From Chloroflexota bacterium (lineage in GTDB: Bacteria; Chloroflexota; Anaerolineae; UBA7937; B3-Chlor): a stretch of DNA of 64,000 bases. Positions 15,585-24,640 of the stretch are shown one piece after another. Both the position numbers and the translations under genes were made by a program. Numbering within the stretch: position 1 is the stretch's first letter; each line of letters opens with the position of its first letter. The stretch is from the NCBI GenBank assembly GCA_030603665.1, contig JAUVXJ010000004.1, positions 186,001 through 250,000 of the forward strand, given 5' to 3'. The notes under the pieces were generated by a model, which saw only the letters and a program-made list of their open reading frames with translations, was not told the origin of the DNA and made no database searches.

Positions 15585-15853
15585 GGCATCTTGGCCAGGG
15601 CGCGAACGAAGCTCTCGACGGTCTCCTCGGAGGATGCAGACTGGTCAGGACTGCGCAAGCATTCCAGGGCGTGGTCTTGCACCAGCACCAGAGTCGCCCG
15701 ATGCGCGGCCGATCGGATGGCTAGCAGCTGGTGCAGGACATCCTGACAACTTCTGCCCTGGTCAACCATGCTCTGGACACCTCTCGCCTGCCCTTCGATC
15801 CGACTCAGTCTGATCCGAAGGTCTTCCCTGGCCGATGGCGATAGATTTTGCAT
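15578..15853 (-). CDS. csoR: CsoR/RcnR-family metal-sensing repressor
   Basis: A 91-residue, all-helical protein of the DUF156 family. The copper-sensing triad is exact, even in numbering: Cys36 (GRSCQDVLHQ), His61 and Cys65 (DHALEC). The family binds DNA as apo-tetramer and releases it on Cu(I). Related proteins sense Ni, formaldehyde or persulfide, but the C-H-C triad favours Cu(I); CstR-type persulfide sensors lack the His. It is the second gene of an operon behind an FmdB zinc-ribbon gene, and a matching G-C-rich operator lies over the operon promoter, so autoregulation is likely. No copper ATPase or chaperone is adjacent. Confidence 0.9.
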   Translation of the reverse strand: MQNLSPSAREDLRIRLSRIEGQARGVQSMVDQGRSCQDVLHQLLAIRSAAHRATLVLVQDHALECLRSPDQSASSEETVESFVRALAKMPY

Positions 15854-15912
15854 CGCCGCCTTTCCTATTCAGTGATGCGGTGAGGGCCGACGGCCCTCAG
15901 GGTTTAGATGCC

Positions 15913-16119
15913 TCAACCCGATGGCCGGCACAGGTCGGGTGAGGACGAGCTGAGATTAGGTGTGGTGCTGAAGCCGCGGGTGCCGAATGGAGAGAGTAGC
16001 TTCTGTGCCTGCTTGCTGCCACAGTTGGGGCAGGCGAGTTCCGGCTGCTCGGAGTTGCCTCGAACGAGCTTCTCGAACTTCTCGCCGCAGTCCTGGCAGC
16101 GATACTCATAGATGGGCAT
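15913..16119 (-). CDS. FmdB-family zinc-ribbon protein
   Basis: A 68-residue protein beginning MPIYEYRCQDCGEKFEKLV, the standard FmdB/CxxC_CxxC_SSSS start, with a second knuckle ACPNCGS and a Ser/Pro-rich tail. Start set at this methionine, with GGAGG about 10 bp upstream; a longer frame reaches past the promoter and is rejected. FmdB was first linked to formamidase/amidase expression, but most members are uncharacterised. It opens the transcript that continues into csoR, so its level is probably controlled by metal. Confidence 0.88.
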   Translation of the reverse strand: MPIYEYRCQDCGEKFEKLVRGNSEQPELACPNCGSKQAQKLLSPFGTRGFSTTPNLSSSSPDLCRPSG

Positions 16120-16267
16120 GTGTTGCTGACCTCCTGATGAGTCTATACATGTCTTGGATCCCCCACGGTAGCTGCGTGCGCAGAACTCAGGGACCGGGAT
16201 GATGCCTGGGTCGGCCTGCTGTGATGCCGCACACCGGTTGCAGGCATCTTGCCTCGGTGCCAGAGCA

Positions 16268-16282
16268 TACCCCTGGGGGGTA
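16268..16282. promoter_or_regulatory. CsoR-type operator
   Basis: Perfect palindrome TACCCC-TGG-GGGGTA, the G/C-tract pattern expected for CsoR-family repressors. It overlaps the predicted transcription start of the fmdB-csoR operon. Confidence 0.8.
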
Positions 16283-16290
16283 CCTACTTC

Positions 16291-16320
16291 ATTATACCAC
16301 GGTAGTGTCGCCGATGTCAA
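16291..16320 (-). promoter_or_regulatory. promoter of fmdB-csoR operon
   Basis: Minus strand TTGACA (16320-16315), 18-bp spacer, TATAAT (16296-16291). The operator follows about 9 bp downstream. Confidence 0.88.
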
Positions 16321-16477
16321 GCGCAGCCTGTGCTCACTTCAAGAAATCGTTACCAAGTAGTGACAGAGACAGTTGCCAAGTCTGGTGCTCCTCTGCTGGA
16401 AGGATGGTGGAAAGGGATCACATGCGGAACTTGGGACCGGAGTCCTGCTGTCAGGCGATGACCAGGGGGTGCTGCAA

Positions 16478-19126
16478 ATGCGCGCCTGGGGCTTAGAAGC
16501 GACGCCATTTCGCCCCTTCGAGGTCTGTCGACGGCACGGTATGCCTGGGCGAGCTAGGCCAGTTGTCTGGGCTGCGCTGTCGCTGCTCTTGTTGGTGGTT
16601 CCCGCGTTGGGGCAGAGGGGGAGTGTGCTGGCAGGGCTGGCGCCCGACGTACGTCTGGGGGCGCACGCGCTACCCCTCGTTGAGGTTGGAGGGTCCGTGA
16701 GTTACACAGTCGACCTCTCCAATTGGGGGTTTGGGGAGGCGAATGAGGTGGTCGTCACGCACACACTGCCCGAGGGGTTCAGCTATCAGGCTGGCTCGAC
16801 AGAGGTTAGCTCGGGCGGGGGCATTGTATCGTTCGATGACCCAGTGGTGGAGGGCCGAAGTCTGACCTGGGGGCCGTTCACGATGCCCGGAGCGGTCGGC
16901 CGTTTCGACAACCATTACGGGATTCACACCTTTGTCCAGGATCTGTGCGTGGAGTCCTACGTTGACTTCCAGCTGGACAAGGCCCTGGATCTGACAGGGG
17001 TCGGCGGTCACGTCACGCAGCTTTTCTACCCGGTGACCGTCGCCACGCAGGGTCCTGACCCCTGCTGGGTGTACTTCGTGGAAGCCGCGTACGACCGCAC
17101 CCTGGTACCCATCGTGCGACTACAGGGGGAATGGGGAGGGGATTTCTGGATCAAGCCCGAGCGAGACGGACCGGGGGACTATATTTCCATCGCTAAGGCG
17201 TTCAAGAGAGTGGTCAAAGGCCTCCCACGGCGGGACGGGCACACTCTCTATGTACAGGTCTGGAACGAACCGGACGTGCCCCTCGAATGGAGTGGGGAGG
17301 TGAATGCCTCGGAGTACGGCCACTTTTTCGTGGATGTAGCCCAGGCGATTCACAGCATCGGAGATCCGCGCATCAAGGTGCTTAATGGAGCGCTGACCCC
17401 GGGCAATTCATCCTTCACCAGACAGCTAACGAGCGTGCCTCGGTTCGCGGAGTCCTTCGATCTCTGGGCGTCCCACTGCTACCCCTACAACCATCCACCG
17501 GGATACAACATTCACGCCGGCACCGCCCGGTATCCCCAGTACGCGATCGACTGCTATCTTCTGGAACTGCGAGCCTTGGCCACTTACGGGGGGCGACGTG
17601 GCGTCAAGGTCATGTTGACAGAGACGGGGTACAGTTTGTATGATCGCACGTTTCGCTTCGAAGGCTATCCTGCTATCACAGAGGACAACCGGGCGAACTA
17701 CATCAAGCGGGCCTTTCGAGACTTCTGGGCGACGTGGCCGGAGGTCGTTGGAGTCACGCCATTCGAACTCGTAGATCCTTACAGCACGTGGCGACCATGG
17801 GACTGGATCTACCCCGGCAACGATCAGCCGCACAGGCAGTATTCCGTGGTCAAGGCCGTGCCCAAGCCAGAGCCCCTGAGTGTTCAACCATCGGACTTGG
17901 TCATCAGCTTCGCGGCGCAGGCAGCCTCCCTTCCGGGCACATACCGCAGCGATGTCGCGGCTACGGTGGACGGTGCCAATGTCTCGCCTCTCCTCGGCAT
18001 CGCGCCGGTCATAGTTGCAGATGAGCTGCTCATACAATACTTCCCGCTCGGAGCAAATGGAGGGCAGGGGGCAGAAGTTGGCATGGTAGTGGAGGTCTCA
18101 GCTGAACCCGTCACGAGTGTGGAGCATCTCCTCGACATGCCCGAACTACTGCCGCCCGCATCGGAGCCTATCCAGCCGGGACGCGTTGAGTATCTGAGTA
18201 GCGCGGCGCCAGCAGTGGCGGCGATGGAGATCGTCGCCAGGATAGAACTGGGGCCTGATCCTCAAGCGATAGCCCTTGATCCCTTGAGAGATAGGGCATA
18301 TGTAACACTGGGCGAGGGGGTTCTGGCTACGCTGGACACTCGCGGAGACCAATTGGTTTGCACCGTACCCGTTGGCCGCGATCCGCAGGGGGTCGCAGTG
18401 AATGCGTCAACGGGGTCGGTCTACGTCGCCAATCAGGGCGACGGCACGGTGTCGGAGGTGACCGGAGCCGGTTGTGGCGGAGTGACCGTCATCGCCGGCA
18501 TGACGGAGCCGGCCGGATTGGTCGTCGATGAACAAGCCAACCGCATCTTCGTCAGCGATTCCGAGGCGGGCCATGTCGTGGTCCTAAATGGCGACAACCG
18601 CAGGATTGTGGGAAGGGTGCCTGTTGGCTCACATCCGGGAAGCCTGGCCTTCGATCAGGTGTCAGGCCTTCTCTATGTGGCCAATGCTGGAGATGGCACT
18701 CTGTCGGTGATTAGAGTTGCTGACCTTTCGGTCGTCTTCACGATCAAGATCTCCCAGGGTCCTCTCCTCGGACTGGCCGCTGACACAGCCACTGGCCGGG
18801 CTTACGTGGTCCATCTCGGCCCACCGCCAAGCCGGCAAATCGCTATGGTGGACGGTCTCAGCGGCGAGGTCACTGTGGCCGTTGCGGGTAGCAGAGATCG
18901 CCACCTGGGTGATGCGTACACCGTAGCGGTTGACGAGGAAAGAGAGCTGCTGTATGTCGCCGGCGGGCAGGAGTTGCTAGTCCTGGAGACGCGGGACTGG
19001 GGCTTGAGGGGCAGTACGCCGGTAGATGCCGTGACCTACAACCACGGACTGGCGGTGGACCCCGCCAGGGCAAGGGTGTATCTGCTCGACAGTCTCCGTG
19101 GGGAGTTGGTGATTCTCGGCAGCTAG
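16478..19126 (+). CDS. large secreted protein: DUF11-like, glycosidase-like clan A and YVTN beta-propeller domains
   Basis: About 882 residues. A hydrophobic export segment (VVWAALSLLLLVVPALG) is followed by a DUF11/CARDB-like beta domain (VGGSVSYTVDLSNWGFGEAN). Residues about 180-470 resemble a TIM-barrel glycoside hydrolase: VQVWNEPD carries the usual acid/base Asn-Glu pair and MLTETGYS a likely nucleophile Glu. The last 300 residues hold at least six YVTN/NHL-type propeller blades (LDTRGDQLVCTVPVG, VYVANQGDGTVSEV, LYVANAGDGTLSVI). Start uncertain: 16478 has an AGGGGGTG site, 16541 begins directly at a signal peptide. Probably a cell-surface or secreted polysaccharide-active protein; substrate unknown. 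Confidence 0.75.
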   Translation: MRAWGLEATPFRPFEVCRRHGMPGRARPVVWAALSLLLLVVPALGQRGSVLAGLAPDVRLGAHALPLVEVGGSVSYTVDLSNWGFGEANEVVVTHTLPEGFSYQAGSTEVSSGGGIVSFDDPVVEGRSLTWGPFTMPGAVGRFDNHYGIHTFVQDLCVESYVDFQLDKALDLTGVGGHVTQLFYPVTVATQGPDPCWVYFVEAAYDRTLVPIVRLQGEWGGDFWIKPERDGPGDYISIAKAFKRVVKGLPRRDGHTLYVQVWNEPDVPLEWSGEVNASEYGHFFVDVAQAIHSIGDPRIKVLNGALTPGNSSFTRQLTSVPRFAESFDLWASHCYPYNHPPGYNIHAGTARYPQYAIDCYLLELRALATYGGRRGVKVMLTETGYSLYDRTFRFEGYPAITEDNRANYIKRAFRDFWATWPEVVGVTPFELVDPYSTWRPWDWIYPGNDQPHRQYSVVKAVPKPEPLSVQPSDLVISFAAQAASLPGTYRSDVAATVDGANVSPLLGIAPVIVADELLIQYFPLGANGGQGAEVGMVVEVSAEPVTSVEHLLDMPELLPPASEPIQPGRVEYLSSAAPAVAAMEIVARIELGPDPQAIALDPLRDRAYVTLGEGVLATLDTRGDQLVCTVPVGRDPQGVAVNASTGSVYVANQGDGTVSEVTGAGCGGVTVIAGMTEPAGLVVDEQANRIFVSDSEAGHVVVLNGDNRRIVGRVPVGSHPGSLAFDQVSGLLYVANAGDGTLSVIRVADLSVVFTIKISQGPLLGLAADTATGRAYVVHLGPPPSRQIAMVDGLSGEVTVAVAGSRDRHLGDAYTVAVDEERELLYVAGGQELLVLETRDWGLRGSTPVDAVTYNHGLAVDPARARVYLLDSLRGELVILGS

Positions 19127-19229
19127 CGAGAGAAGGGACCGCGGCTGTACAGAAACGGCCCTTCGGGCGCGGAGTTGAGCCTCACTCGAGCACCCGGTCA
19201 CGATGTCTTGGCGCAAGCACCTACTTCAT

Positions 19230-19258
19230 TTGCAGTCAGCTGCTTTTTCAGGTATATA
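19230..19258 (+). promoter_or_regulatory. promoter of the sat-cysC operon
   Basis: TTGCAG, 17-bp spacer, TATATA; about 45 bp upstream of the sat start. Confidence 0.65.
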
Positions 19259-19304
19259 TATGTTTTGGTCTCTGACCAGCAGAAACGAAAGGGGTTGAAG
19301 TGAC

Positions 19305-21896
19305 ATGGCGAGAAACGGGGGACCAATTGCTCCCCACGGTGGCACGCTGGTGGATCGCGTGTTGCGAGGTGTGCTGAGGGAAGGGGCGCTGGAGCGCGCA
19401 GCCGACCTGAAGAAGATCAGCCTCAGTCCTACCTCGGTGTCTGATCTCGAACTCGTCGCGGTGGGAGCGTTCAGCCCCTTGACGGGCTTCATGGATAGGG
19501 CCGACTACGAGAGTGTGGTGCAGGACATGCGCTTGAGCAACGGGGTTGTGTGGAGCATCCCTATCACGCTGCCCGTGTCCCGTGAAGTTGCTGACGACCT
19601 GAGAGAGGGCGAGGAGATCGCTCTCTTGGAGGGAGATCGAATCCTGGGCCTCATGGAAGTGGCTGAGCGGTTCGAGTATGACAAGGAAGAGGAAGCCGAA
19701 CTGGTCTACCGAACCACAGAGGATGCGCATCCTGGTGTAGCCCGGCTGTACGCACAGGATGAAGTCCTGCTGGGCGGTGACATCCATCTGCTGAGCCGCC
19801 CTGCCGACCAGCAATTCCCGGAGTTTCGGCACGACCCTGCTCAGACACGCCGCATGTTTGCCCAGAGAGGCTGGCGTCGGATTGTCGCCTTTCAGACCCG
19901 TAATCCCATCCATCGGGCTCACGAGGCGATCCAGAAGACGGCGCTCGAGATCTGCGACGGGCTCCTGCTGCATCCTCTCGTAGGGGAAACGAAGGCTGAC
20001 GACATCCCTGCGGATGTGAGGATGACCAGCTACCAGGCCCTGCTGCGCGATTATTACCCCCCTGAGAGGGTAGTCCTGGGCGTATTCCCAGCAGCGATGC
20101 GCTACGCTGGTCCCCGCGAGGCCATCCTGCACGCTCTGGCCCGGAAGAACTACGGCTGCACCCACTTCATCGTGGGGCGTGATCATGCTGGCGTTGGTGG
20201 CTACTACGGCACCTACGATGCCCAACTGATCTTTGACGATTTCGAACGTCAGGAGATGGGCATTACCCCTTTGTTCTTTGAGCACATGTTCTATTGCCGC
20301 AAGTGCGATGGGCTCGTGTCGGTGAAGACCTGTCCCCACCCTCCAGAGGATCACCTGGTGATGAGCGGTACCGAAGTCCGGGCGAGAGTGGACCGCGGGG
20401 AGATGCTCCCAGAGGAGTTCACACGACCCGAGGTGAGCAAGGTCCTCGTCGAGGGGATGAGGCAGAAGAAGGAGCAGGCAAAGGTAGCAGAGAAGCGTGG
20501 AGCCGGACAGCGCAAGGTGGTGGTGATCGGTCTGGACTGTGCGACGCCGCAACTGGTCTTTGACAAGTGGCGAGATAGACTGCCCAATCTGCGGAAGCTC
20601 ATGGAGGGCGGAACCTACGGAGAGCTAGAGAGCACCATCCCTCCGATCACTGTTCCGGCCTGGATGTCGATGATGACGAGCAAAGACCCCGGTCGGCTGG
20701 GCTTCTATGGCTTCCGCAACCGTGCGGACTACTCGTACGACAAGATGAGGATCGCAAACTCCAGCGCGGTGACAGAGGATACCGTATGGGACATCCTGTC
20801 AAGGGCCGGAAGAAAAGTCGCGCTCGTCGGAGTCCCTCAGACCTATCCCGTGAAACCCACGAACGGCCATATCATCACCTCCTTTCTCACGCCCAGCACC
20901 CGCAGCCAATACACCTACCCTGCCGAATTGAAGGGAGAGATCGAGGCTCTGGTGGGTGAGTATATGCTGGACGTGGAGAACTTCCGCACGGAGCAGAAGG
21001 ACGATCTCCTGCGCCAGATCTACGAGATGACCGAGAAGCGCTTCAAGGTGGTCAAGTACCTGCTGCGGGAGAAGGAATGGGACTTCTTCATGCTGGTGGA
21101 GATGGGCATAGATCGCATCCATCATGCTTTCTGGAAGTACTTCGACGCGCAGCATCCCAAGTATGAGGCAGGATCCTCGTATGAGAACGCCATCGAGGAG
21201 TACTACAAGTACGTGGACAGTGAGATAGGTGAGATCCTGGCCACGTTAGATGACGACACTGTGGTCCTGGTGGTCTCCGATCACGGTGCGCGGCATATGG
21301 AAGGTGGTATCTGCATCAATGAATGGTTGCGGCAAGAGGGCTATCTCACTTTGAAAGAGGAACCAACGGGCATCGTTCCTCTAGAGAAGGTGGAAATTGA
21401 CTGGGATCGCACTACCGCCTGGGGAGCTGGTGGGTACTACGGTCGCCTCTTCCTCAATGTAAAGGGCAGAGAGCCTCAGGGGCTTATCCCTGCTGAGGAG
21501 TATGAGCGGGTCCGAGACGAGATCGTGGAGAAGCTGTCGCAGATCACCGATGAGAACGGGGTGAACATAGGCACAGTGGCCTACAAGCCCCAGGAGATCT
21601 ATGGGGAGTGTCGCAACGTGGCTCCGGATCTTATGATCTACTTTGGCAACCTGTCGTGGCGCTCGGTGGGTTCGATGGGACACGGAAGGGTCCATACCCG
21701 GGAGAACGATATCGGGCCCGATGACGCGAATCACGCGCAGGAGGGCATCTTCATCATGTACGACCCTCGCCAGCAGGGCAGGGGCAAGGTAGAGGATCTG
21801 CACCTCACCGACGTGGCGCCGACGGTGCTCGAAACGTTCGGGTTACCCATCCCACCCGGCATGCAGGGCAAGAGAATAGGGTACAGAAAGGGTTAG
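19305..21896 (+). CDS. sat: ATP sulfurylase fused to alkaline-phosphatase-superfamily phosphodiesterase domain
   Basis: An 863-residue fusion. Residues 1-395 are ATP sulfurylase: PUA-like N-domain ([10 protein letters not shown]), active-site [11 protein letters not shown] and GRDHAGVG, and a zinc-type CRKC...CPH motif. It makes APS from sulfate and ATP. From residue 403 a second domain starts ([12 protein letters not shown]), with PPITVPAW carrying the catalytic Thr, GIDRIHH and VVSDHGAR as metal ligands, and a terminal GHGRVH region; this is a type I phosphodiesterase/nucleotide pyrophosphatase-like alkaline phosphatase fold. The two halves are in one frame, no stop between. cysC follows 12 bp later. 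The second domain may act on a nucleotide of the pathway; that is inference. Confidence 0.9.
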   Translation: MARNGGPIAPHGGTLVDRVLRGVLREGALERAADLKKISLSPTSVSDLELVAVGAFSPLTGFMDRADYESVVQDMRLSNGVVWSIPITLPVSREVADDLREGEEIALLEGDRILGLMEVAERFEYDKEEEAELVYRTTEDAHPGVARLYAQDEVLLGGDIHLLSRPADQQFPEFRHDPAQTRRMFAQRGWRRIVAFQTRNPIHRAHEAIQKTALEICDGLLLHPLVGETKADDIPADVRMTSYQALLRDYYPPERVVLGVFPAAMRYAGPREAILHALARKNYGCTHFIVGRDHAGVGGYYGTYDAQLIFDDFERQEMGITPLFFEHMFYCRKCDGLVSVKTCPHPPEDHLVMSGTEVRARVDRGEMLPEEFTRPEVSKVLVEGMRQKKEQAKVAEKRGAGQRKVVVIGLDCATPQLVFDKWRDRLPNLRKLMEGGTYGELESTIPPITVPAWMSMMTSKDPGRLGFYGFRNRADYSYDKMRIANSSAVTEDTVWDILSRAGRKVALVGVPQTYPVKPTNGHIITSFLTPSTRSQYTYPAELKGEIEALVGEYMLDVENFRTEQKDDLLRQIYEMTEKRFKVVKYLLREKEWDFFMLVEMGIDRIHHAFWKYFDAQHPKYEAGSSYENAIEEYYKYVDSEIGEILATLDDDTVVLVVSDHGARHMEGGICINEWLRQEGYLTLKEEPTGIVPLEKVEIDWDRTTAWGAGGYYGRLFLNVKGREPQGLIPAEEYERVRDEIVEKLSQITDENGVNIGTVAYKPQEIYGECRNVAPDLMIYFGNLSWRSVGSMGHGRVHTRENDIGPDDANHAQEGIFIMYDPRQQGRGKVEDLHLTDVAPTVLETFGLPIPPGMQGKRIGYRKG

Positions 21897-21907
21897 AACA
21901 GAATCTC

Positions 21908-22522
21908 ATGGAACAGCAAGGTTTCACCCTATGGTTCACAGGGATGTCCGGTGCAGGCAAGACGACGCTGGCCACTGTCGTAGAAGAGATTCTCCGTGAC
22001 AGAGGTCTGAAGGTGGAGCTACTGGACGGAGACGTAGTTCGCACCAATCTGAGCAAAGGTCTGGGCTTCAGCAAGGAAGACCGGGATACGAACATCAAGC
22101 GCATCGGTTTTGTGTGCAAGATCCTGACAAGGAATGGCGTGGTGGCCATCGGCTCTGCCATCTCGCCGTACCGCGAGGTACGCGACTTCATACGTCAGGA
22201 CATCGGACGCTTTGTTGAAGTCTACTGCAAGTGCCCGATGGAGGTCCTCATCGAGCGAGATGTGAAGGGGCTGTACAAGAAGGCCCTTGCTGGGGAGATC
22301 GAGAACTTCACTGGGGTATCTGATCCCTACGAAGAACCTCTCAATGCCGAGGTGGTGGTAAACACTGATACAGAGACTCACCAGGAGAGCGTGGGGAAGA
22401 TCCTCGCCAGGCTGGAGGAGTTGAATTATATATCACAGGCGTCGGGAGATCAAGACCAGGTATATAGCGAAGAAGAGGAGCAGATACTTGAGGACAGGCT
22501 GAAAGCCCTGGGCTACCTCTAG
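21908..22522 (+). CDS. cysC: adenylylsulfate kinase
   Basis: A 204-residue APS kinase. Walker [10 protein letters not shown] at residues 12-20, [23 protein letters not shown] (APS-binding), and the SPYREVRDF and [12 protein letters not shown] motifs are all present. It phosphorylates APS to PAPS. The C-terminal 30 residues are an acidic extension beyond the usual 175-180. Twelve base pairs after the sat fusion, so the two enzymes form a PAPS-making pair. No PAPS reductase or sulfotransferase is in the window, so the product could serve sulfation or assimilation. Confidence 0.95.
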   Translation: MEQQGFTLWFTGMSGAGKTTLATVVEEILRDRGLKVELLDGDVVRTNLSKGLGFSKEDRDTNIKRIGFVCKILTRNGVVAIGSAISPYREVRDFIRQDIGRFVEVYCKCPMEVLIERDVKGLYKKALAGEIENFTGVSDPYEEPLNAEVVVNTDTETHQESVGKILARLEELNYISQASGDQDQVYSEEEEQILEDRLKALGYL

Positions 22523-22589
22523 GATCGGCGACAGCTCCTTCCAGTAGGCATCTCAGCGCTCTCTCCTGGTCCAAGCTCAGAGGGAATTG

Positions 22590-23717
22590 ATGGCTGCGCG
22601 TATACTGCTGGCAGATGACAACGACCCCTTCCGCGAGGCCACGGCACAGCTCCTGGAGAGGGTGGGCTACAGTGTGGCCACCGTTGGAGACGGTCGCCAG
22701 GCCCTGCAAGCCGTTGCCGAGTTCAGGCCGGATCTGGTGCTTCTCGACGTGATCATGCCAGGAATGAGCGGCATCGATGTCTTGAAGCAGGTCAGGGAGC
22801 AAGATCCCCTGATAGGCATAGTGATGATGACGGCATTCGGCTCCGAGGATGTGGCCGTGGATGCGCTGACCGCCGGGGCGGACGACTACCTGACAAAGCC
22901 TCTTGACTACGAGGAGGCTTTCATCAAACTGGAAAAGGTCCTGGAGCGCAGCCAGCTGCGCCGGGAGAGACAGCGCCTTCAGCAGGAGTTAGAGGCAGCG
23001 CACAGGGAGTTACAGGCCAAGTATGAGGAACTGGAGGCCAGCTACGGACGGATAAGGGAGCTGGAGGAGAAGACGCGAGAGCTCTTCGAGCGGTACCTTC
23101 CGTCTCAGGTGGCTCAGTATCTCATCGACGACCCGTCTCGCGCCAACCTTGGAGGCGAGAGGCGGGAGGTGACCATACTCTTTGCTGACTTGCGGGGATT
23201 CACGGCGCTGGCGGAGAAGATGTCTCCGGAGCGTCTGATAGAGGTGGTGAATGGCTACCTCTCCCTCGCGACGGGGTCCATTCTCGCCGAGGGCGGTGTT
23301 CTGGACAAGTTCATGGGTGATGCGGTGATGGCTCTCTACAACTCCCCCCTCGCCCAACCCGATCATGCGCTTCGAGCCGTGAAGACGGCTTTTGCCTTGC
23401 GAGAAAGCGTCAAGCAGCGCTCGATGGAGCCTGCCCTGCGCGTTGGCTTTGGCATTAACACTGGCGAGGCGGTGGTGGGTAACGTGGGGAGCGAGGCGCT
23501 GATGAACTACACGGCGATGGGCGATGCCGTGAACGTAGCATTCCGTCTGCAGGAGCAAGCCAAGGCGCAGCAAATCCTGCTCAGCCGGGCCACGTACGAG
23601 CAGGTCAAGGATTCCGTAGAGGCCAGGCCCCTGGGTCTGATGCGAATCAAGAGACGAACTGAAGAGGCAGAGGTCTTCGAGGCTCTCGCTCTCAAGACAG
23701 GTAAGCCAGAGCGGTAA
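22590..23717 (+). CDS. response regulator with class III adenylate/guanylate cyclase output
   Basis: A 375-residue protein. Residues 1-120 are a receiver domain: acidic pair D9/D10, phosphoacceptor D53 in LVLLDVIMPG, and KP at about residue 103. A coiled coil (about 120-180) leads into a class III cyclase domain (about 190-320) with metal-binding Asp in ILFADLRGFT, substrate-selecting Lys in LDKFMGDAV and the Asn/Arg transition-state pair in AVNVAFRLQ. A complete active site implies phosphorylation-controlled cAMP (or cGMP) production. ATG preferred over the adjacent TTG, with AGAGGG upstream. No histidine kinase is beside it; the partner is unknown. Confidence 0.9.
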   Translation: MAARILLADDNDPFREATAQLLERVGYSVATVGDGRQALQAVAEFRPDLVLLDVIMPGMSGIDVLKQVREQDPLIGIVMMTAFGSEDVAVDALTAGADDYLTKPLDYEEAFIKLEKVLERSQLRRERQRLQQELEAAHRELQAKYEELEASYGRIRELEEKTRELFERYLPSQVAQYLIDDPSRANLGGERREVTILFADLRGFTALAEKMSPERLIEVVNGYLSLATGSILAEGGVLDKFMGDAVMALYNSPLAQPDHALRAVKTAFALRESVKQRSMEPALRVGFGINTGEAVVGNVGSEALMNYTAMGDAVNVAFRLQEQAKAQQILLSRATYEQVKDSVEARPLGLMRIKRRTEEAEVFEALALKTGKPER

Positions 23718-23730
23718 GGTTCTGCTATCT

Positions 23731-24288
23731 CTACCCCTTGACAGAGAATCCGTAGTTGCCCAGCGCGTCGCCCAGGCCCCTGTACTCGCCGAAGGTCAGC
23801 ACAAAGGGCCTGGCCCTGCTATAGTCTACCCGTCGGCCACTCTCCTCAAGGACCTTCTCATCAATGTGGACCGCGACCACTTCTCCCAGGAAGAGGTCGT
23901 GAACACCGAGCTCCAGCTTCTGCCTGACTAGGCATTCCATGTTCACGTGGCATTCTGCGATGAGCGGCGGCTTGACCTCCGATGCTGGCTCGGGAGTGAG
24001 ACCCGTAGCAGTGAACTTGTCCACCTCGCGGCCCGATACTTGACCGCAATAGTCTGTTGCCTTGAGAAGCTCCTCACCCGGTATGTTCACTACGAACTGT
24101 CCGGTCTCCTCGATCAGCTGGTGAGAATGCCGCTCTTGCCGAACGGCGATGCTGACCATAGGTGGATCGGAGCACACCGTGCCCACCCATGCCAGGGTGA
24201 TGATATTGGGTTTCTCGACGCCGCAGGTCACCAGGATTACCGGCGCCGGATAGAGGTAGGTAGAGGGTTTCTTCGTCGTCTTCGCCAT
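23731..24288 (-). CDS. flavin reductase-like FMN-binding protein
   Basis: A 185-residue protein of the flavin reductase/DIM6-NTAB split-barrel family: an N-terminal PAPVILVTCG, NIITLAWVGTVCSDPPMVSIAV, a typical TGQFVVNIPG and a CHVNMECLVRQKLELGVHDLFLGEV segment. It binds FMN and is likely a small cytoplasmic reductase. Convergent with the cyclase gene, 13 bp between stops. No monooxygenase partner is adjacent. Confidence 0.9.
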   Translation of the reverse strand: MAKTTKKPSTYLYPAPVILVTCGVEKPNIITLAWVGTVCSDPPMVSIAVRQERHSHQLIEETGQFVVNIPGEELLKATDYCGQVSGREVDKFTATGLTPEPASEVKPPLIAECHVNMECLVRQKLELGVHDLFLGEVVAVHIDEKVLEESGRRVDYSRARPFVLTFGEYRGLGDALGNYGFSVKG

Positions 24289-24507
24289 CTGAGCTTCCTC
24301 CTTTGCTTGTCGCCTTAGCCTGGCTTGTATCGTATCATACTCCGCATGTCCTCACAAGGGCACCCTAAGGAGCATGGATTGGGACATCTTTCGAGCTCGC
24401 GCGAAGAGCGGGTGCGGAAGGCCGCATGCCAAGTCGGGCGCGGGATTCGGCACGGCGGCGAACCTCCAAGAGCTCTTCCGGTGCTGGACTCGTATGCCTG
24501 CCATGGA

Positions 24508-24536
24508 TTGACAGGTTACCAAGGCTGCTGTATAAT
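24508..24536 (+). promoter_or_regulatory. full-consensus promoter upstream of selenium genes
   Basis: TTGACA (24508-24513), 17-bp spacer, TATAAT (24531-24536): a perfect sigma-70 promoter. Transcription would start near 24543 and run toward the cysteine desulfurase gene. Confidence 0.9.
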
Positions 24537-24548
24537 GAACGTCGGCCA

Positions 24549-24592
24549 CGCCCCAATGCGGGGCGTTCCGCCTGTTCGCGGAAAGGAGGTGA
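24549..24592 (+). promoter_or_regulatory. tandem hairpin leader with perfect Shine-Dalgarno
   Basis: Two adjoining hairpins with no gap: CGCCCC/GGGGCG (24549-24565, loop AATGC) and TTCCGC/GCGGAA (24566-24583, loop CTGTTC). The second overlaps the start of AAAGGAGGTGA, an 11-base match to the 16S rRNA 3' end. I know no riboswitch family with this arrangement; mini-ykkC has paired hairpins but with ACGR loops, absent here. Confidence 0.55.
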
Positions 24593-24601
24593 GTAGGGTT
24601 G

Positions 24602-24640
24602 ATGCGCTGGAGTACGTATCGCCGCAAGCCATTCACCTGA
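24602..24640 (+). CDS. possible 12-residue leader peptide
   Basis: ATG-initiated frame MRWSTYRRKPFT ending in TGA, 12 bases after the perfect Shine-Dalgarno (or 9 from an in-frame TTG). A 40-codon frame beginning ATG at 24641 abuts it. No recognisable homology. May be a translated leader controlling the downstream genes; very tentative. Confidence 0.3.
   Translation: MRWSTYRRKPFT

Noticed and set aside
16120..16320. longer FmdB start reaching the CsoR operator
   Set aside because: The frame would begin within the -35 box of the promoter; the standard MPIYEYRC start with ribosome site is far better.
19248..20552. 434-residue minus-strand frame opposite sat
   Set aside because: Antisense shadow of a well-conserved ATP sulfurylase; no ribosome site or homologous motifs.
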